Positions 62,607-64,000 of a DNA stretch of 64,000 nucleotides are shown here, one piece after another; within the stretch, counting starts at the first letter, position 1, and each line of letters opens with the position of its first letter. The position numbers and the translations under genes are program-made. The notes below the pieces were generated by a model. It saw only the letters and a list, made by a program, of their open reading frames with translations. It had not been told where the DNA came from and made no database searches. The stretch covers positions 1 through 64,000 of the forward strand of contig JBKQTR010000229.1 in NCBI GenBank assembly GCA_052143095.1, in the 5' to 3' direction. The DNA comes from DAHUYF01 sp052143095. Lineage in GTDB: Bacteria > Pseudomonadota > Alphaproteobacteria > ATCC43930 > CGMCC-115725.

Positions 62607-64000
62607 TGATGATCCTGTTGGGCACGAGGATGATCTTGCGCACCGGCTTGCCCTCCATCGCGCGCTGCACCGTCGGCTGCGCCAGCGCCGCCGCCTCGGC
62701 TTCCGCCTGGCCGCTGTCGCGCGGCAGCTCGATGGTGGCGCGCAGCTTGCCGTTGACCTGCACCGCGACGGTCGCCGTCTCCTCGACGACGAGCGCGGGA
62801 TCGGCCACCGGCCAGGCCTCGTCGGCGAGCAGCCGCTCATGGCCCAGCGTCTGCCACAGCTCCTCGGCGAGATGCGGCATCATCGGCCCGATCAGCCGCA
62901 CCGCCGCCTCGACGCCCTCGCGCATCACCGCGCCGGCGCCGGGCGCCTCGCGCATCTCCTCGAGCAGATTGGTGAGCTCGCGGATGCGCGCCACGGCGCT
63001 GTTGAAACGGAACTTCTCGATATGGTCGGTGACCGCAGCGATGGCGCGGTGGATGGCGCGGCGCGTCTTCTCGACGGCGGGCGCCGGCGTCGGCGGCAGC
63101 GCCGCGTCCGGCGGCGCCAGCGCCACCGGCGGCTCGCTCACCAGCCGGTGCAGGCGGTTGACGTAACGCCAGGCGCCCTCGATGCCGGCATCGGTCCAGT
63201 CGAGGTCGCGCTCGGGCGGGCTGTCGGAGAGCAGATAGAGCCGCGCCGTGTCGGCGCCGTAGCCCTCGACGATCGCCTCGAGGCCGACGACGTTCTTCTT
63301 CGACTTGCTCATCTTCTCCATGCGCCCGGCGATGACCGGCCGGCCTTGCGCGTCGACCGGCGCGCCGCTCTCGTCGCGCCGGACCTCCTCGGGGAAGAGC
63401 CATTGCCCGTCCTCGGCGCGGTAGGTCTCGTGACAGACCATGCCTTGGGTGAAGAGCCCGGCGAAAGGCTCCTTGACGTCGAGATAGCCGCAATCCCGGA
63501 GCGCGCGGCTGAAGAAGCGCGAATAGAGCAGATGCAGCACGGCATGCTCGATGCCGCCGATATACTGGTCGACCGGCATCCAGTAATTGACATCCTGGCG
63601 CTTGAAAGCGGTATCGGCGCGCGGCGAGCAGAAGCGGTCGAAATACCAGGAGCTCTCGAAGAAGGTGTCGAAGGTGTCGGTCTCGCGCAGCGCGGCGCCG
63701 CCGCAGCCGGGGCAGGTGGTGTATTTCCAGCTCGGGTGACGGTCGAGCGGGTTGCCGGGCTGGTCGAAGGTGACGTCGTCGGGGAGCTGCACCGGCAGGT
63801 CGCGCTCCGGCACCGGCACGATGCCGCAGCGCGCGCAATGGATCACCGGGATCGGGCAGCCCCAATAGCGCTGCCGCGACACGCCCCAATCGCGCAGGCG
63901 ATAGGCGATGGTGCCTTGGCCCGCGCCGCGCGCCGCAAGTTGCTCGATCACCGCGCGCTTAGCCTCGGGCACGGCGAGCCCGTCGAGGAAGCCGGAATTG
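62593..64000 (-). CDS. leuS: Leucyl-tRNA synthetase, 5' part outside window
   Basis: 469 C-terminal codons of roughly 860. Seen: DWGVSRQRYWGCPIPVIHCARCG near the start of the visible part, zinc-type TCPGCGG, WYFDRFCSPRAD, the catalytic KMSKSKKNVV loop, the anticodon-binding helical domain and the C-terminal domain ending in IILVPNRIINVVV. The N-terminal HIGH motif lies beyond the window edge. Confidence 0.97.
   Translation of the reverse strand, partial: NSGFLDGLAVPEAKRAVIEQLAARGAGQGTIAYRLRDWGVSRQRYWGCPIPVIHCARCGIVPVPERDLPVQLPDDVTFDQPGNPLDRHPSWKYTTCPGCGGAALRETDTFDTFFESSWYFDRFCSPRADTAFKRQDVNYWMPVDQYIGGIEHAVLHLLYSRFFSRALRDCGYLDVKEPFAGLFTQGMVCHETYRAEDGQWLFPEEVRRDESGAPVDAQGRPVIAGRMEKMSKSKKNVVGLEAIVEGYGADTARLYLLSDSPPERDLDWTDAGIEGAWRYVNRLHRLVSEPPVALAPPDAALPPTPAPAVEKTRRAIHRAIAAVTDHIEKFRFNSAVARIRELTNLLEEMREAPGAGAVMREGVEAAVRLIGPMMPHLAEELWQTLGHERLLADEAWPVADPALVVEETATVAVQVNGKLRATIELPRDSGQAEAEAAALAQPTVQRAMEGKPVRKIILVPNRIINVVV

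Overview
The window is a high-GC (about two thirds G+C or more), gene-dense piece of an alphaproteobacterial chromosome. The conserved gene order identifies it. On one side of a central gap lie secB, dnaQ, coaE, aroE, maf and ppsR; on the other hemE, hemH, hemJ, rho, mnmE, mnmG, rsmG, parA and parB. This is the neighbourhood of the replication origin in Caulobacter and its relatives. Two short single-PAS proteins of the PAS_5 type and the GNAT gene inside the his cluster suggest Rhodospirillales or a relative, but the order cannot be fixed from this window alone.

Layout. 1-6058: carbon catabolism, with an aldehyde dehydrogenase (cut by the window edge), a tannase/feruloyl-esterase-like secreted enzyme, two short-chain dehydrogenases (one resembling mitochondrial 2,4-dienoyl-CoA reductase) and an AidB-like acyl-CoA dehydrogenase. 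6074-8787: a perfect FNR/FixK box and a well-spaced -10 ahead of two 2OG-Fe(II) oxygenase-like genes and hemN. 8959-14880: a chemoreceptor, a pentapeptide-repeat protein, a periplasmic solute-binding-like protein, a TauE/SafE permease and cysH; cysH has an intrinsic terminator inside its leader. 15084-23083: two PAS histidine kinases flanking hisB-hisH-GNAT-hisA-hisF-hisE-HIT. 23381-27166: hslVU behind a large leader hairpin, small unknown genes, a CheY-like regulator and a PAS_5 protein. 27202-30970: lutABC-smr-xre, all overlapping. 31208-35180: envelope genes (glycine-zipper lipoprotein, two related Tyr/Pro-rich secreted proteins, mltA, a Tim44-like protein) and a second PAS_5 protein. 35342-44190: the origin-proximal housekeeping genes. 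44517-52240: accessory genes (quinone reductase, dienelactone hydrolase, MFS pump, class III cyclase, response regulator, ogt, a YyaL-type protein, a 2Fe-2S thioredoxin-like ferredoxin). 52321-59473: mnmE, an intruding MFS gene, mnmG-rsmG-parA-parB with two parS sites. 59514-64000: a secreted hydrolase, an amidohydrolase remnant, a YjbR-like gene, holA, lptE and the 3' part of leuS.

Most interesting non-coding features. (i) Six copies of a three-hairpin element, all on the sense strand downstream of a stop codon, with stems that vary while staying paired. (ii) A second palindromic repeat family that occupies four of the five convergent gaps longer than 100 bp. (iii) A candidate oriC between ppsR and hemE with DnaA-box-like sequences. 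(iv) One perfect and one 15/16 parS, the latter inside rsmG. (v) The FNR-controlled oxygenase-hemN operon. (vi) The cysH leader attenuator candidate. No CRISPR array, rRNA, tRNA or intact insertion sequence was seen.
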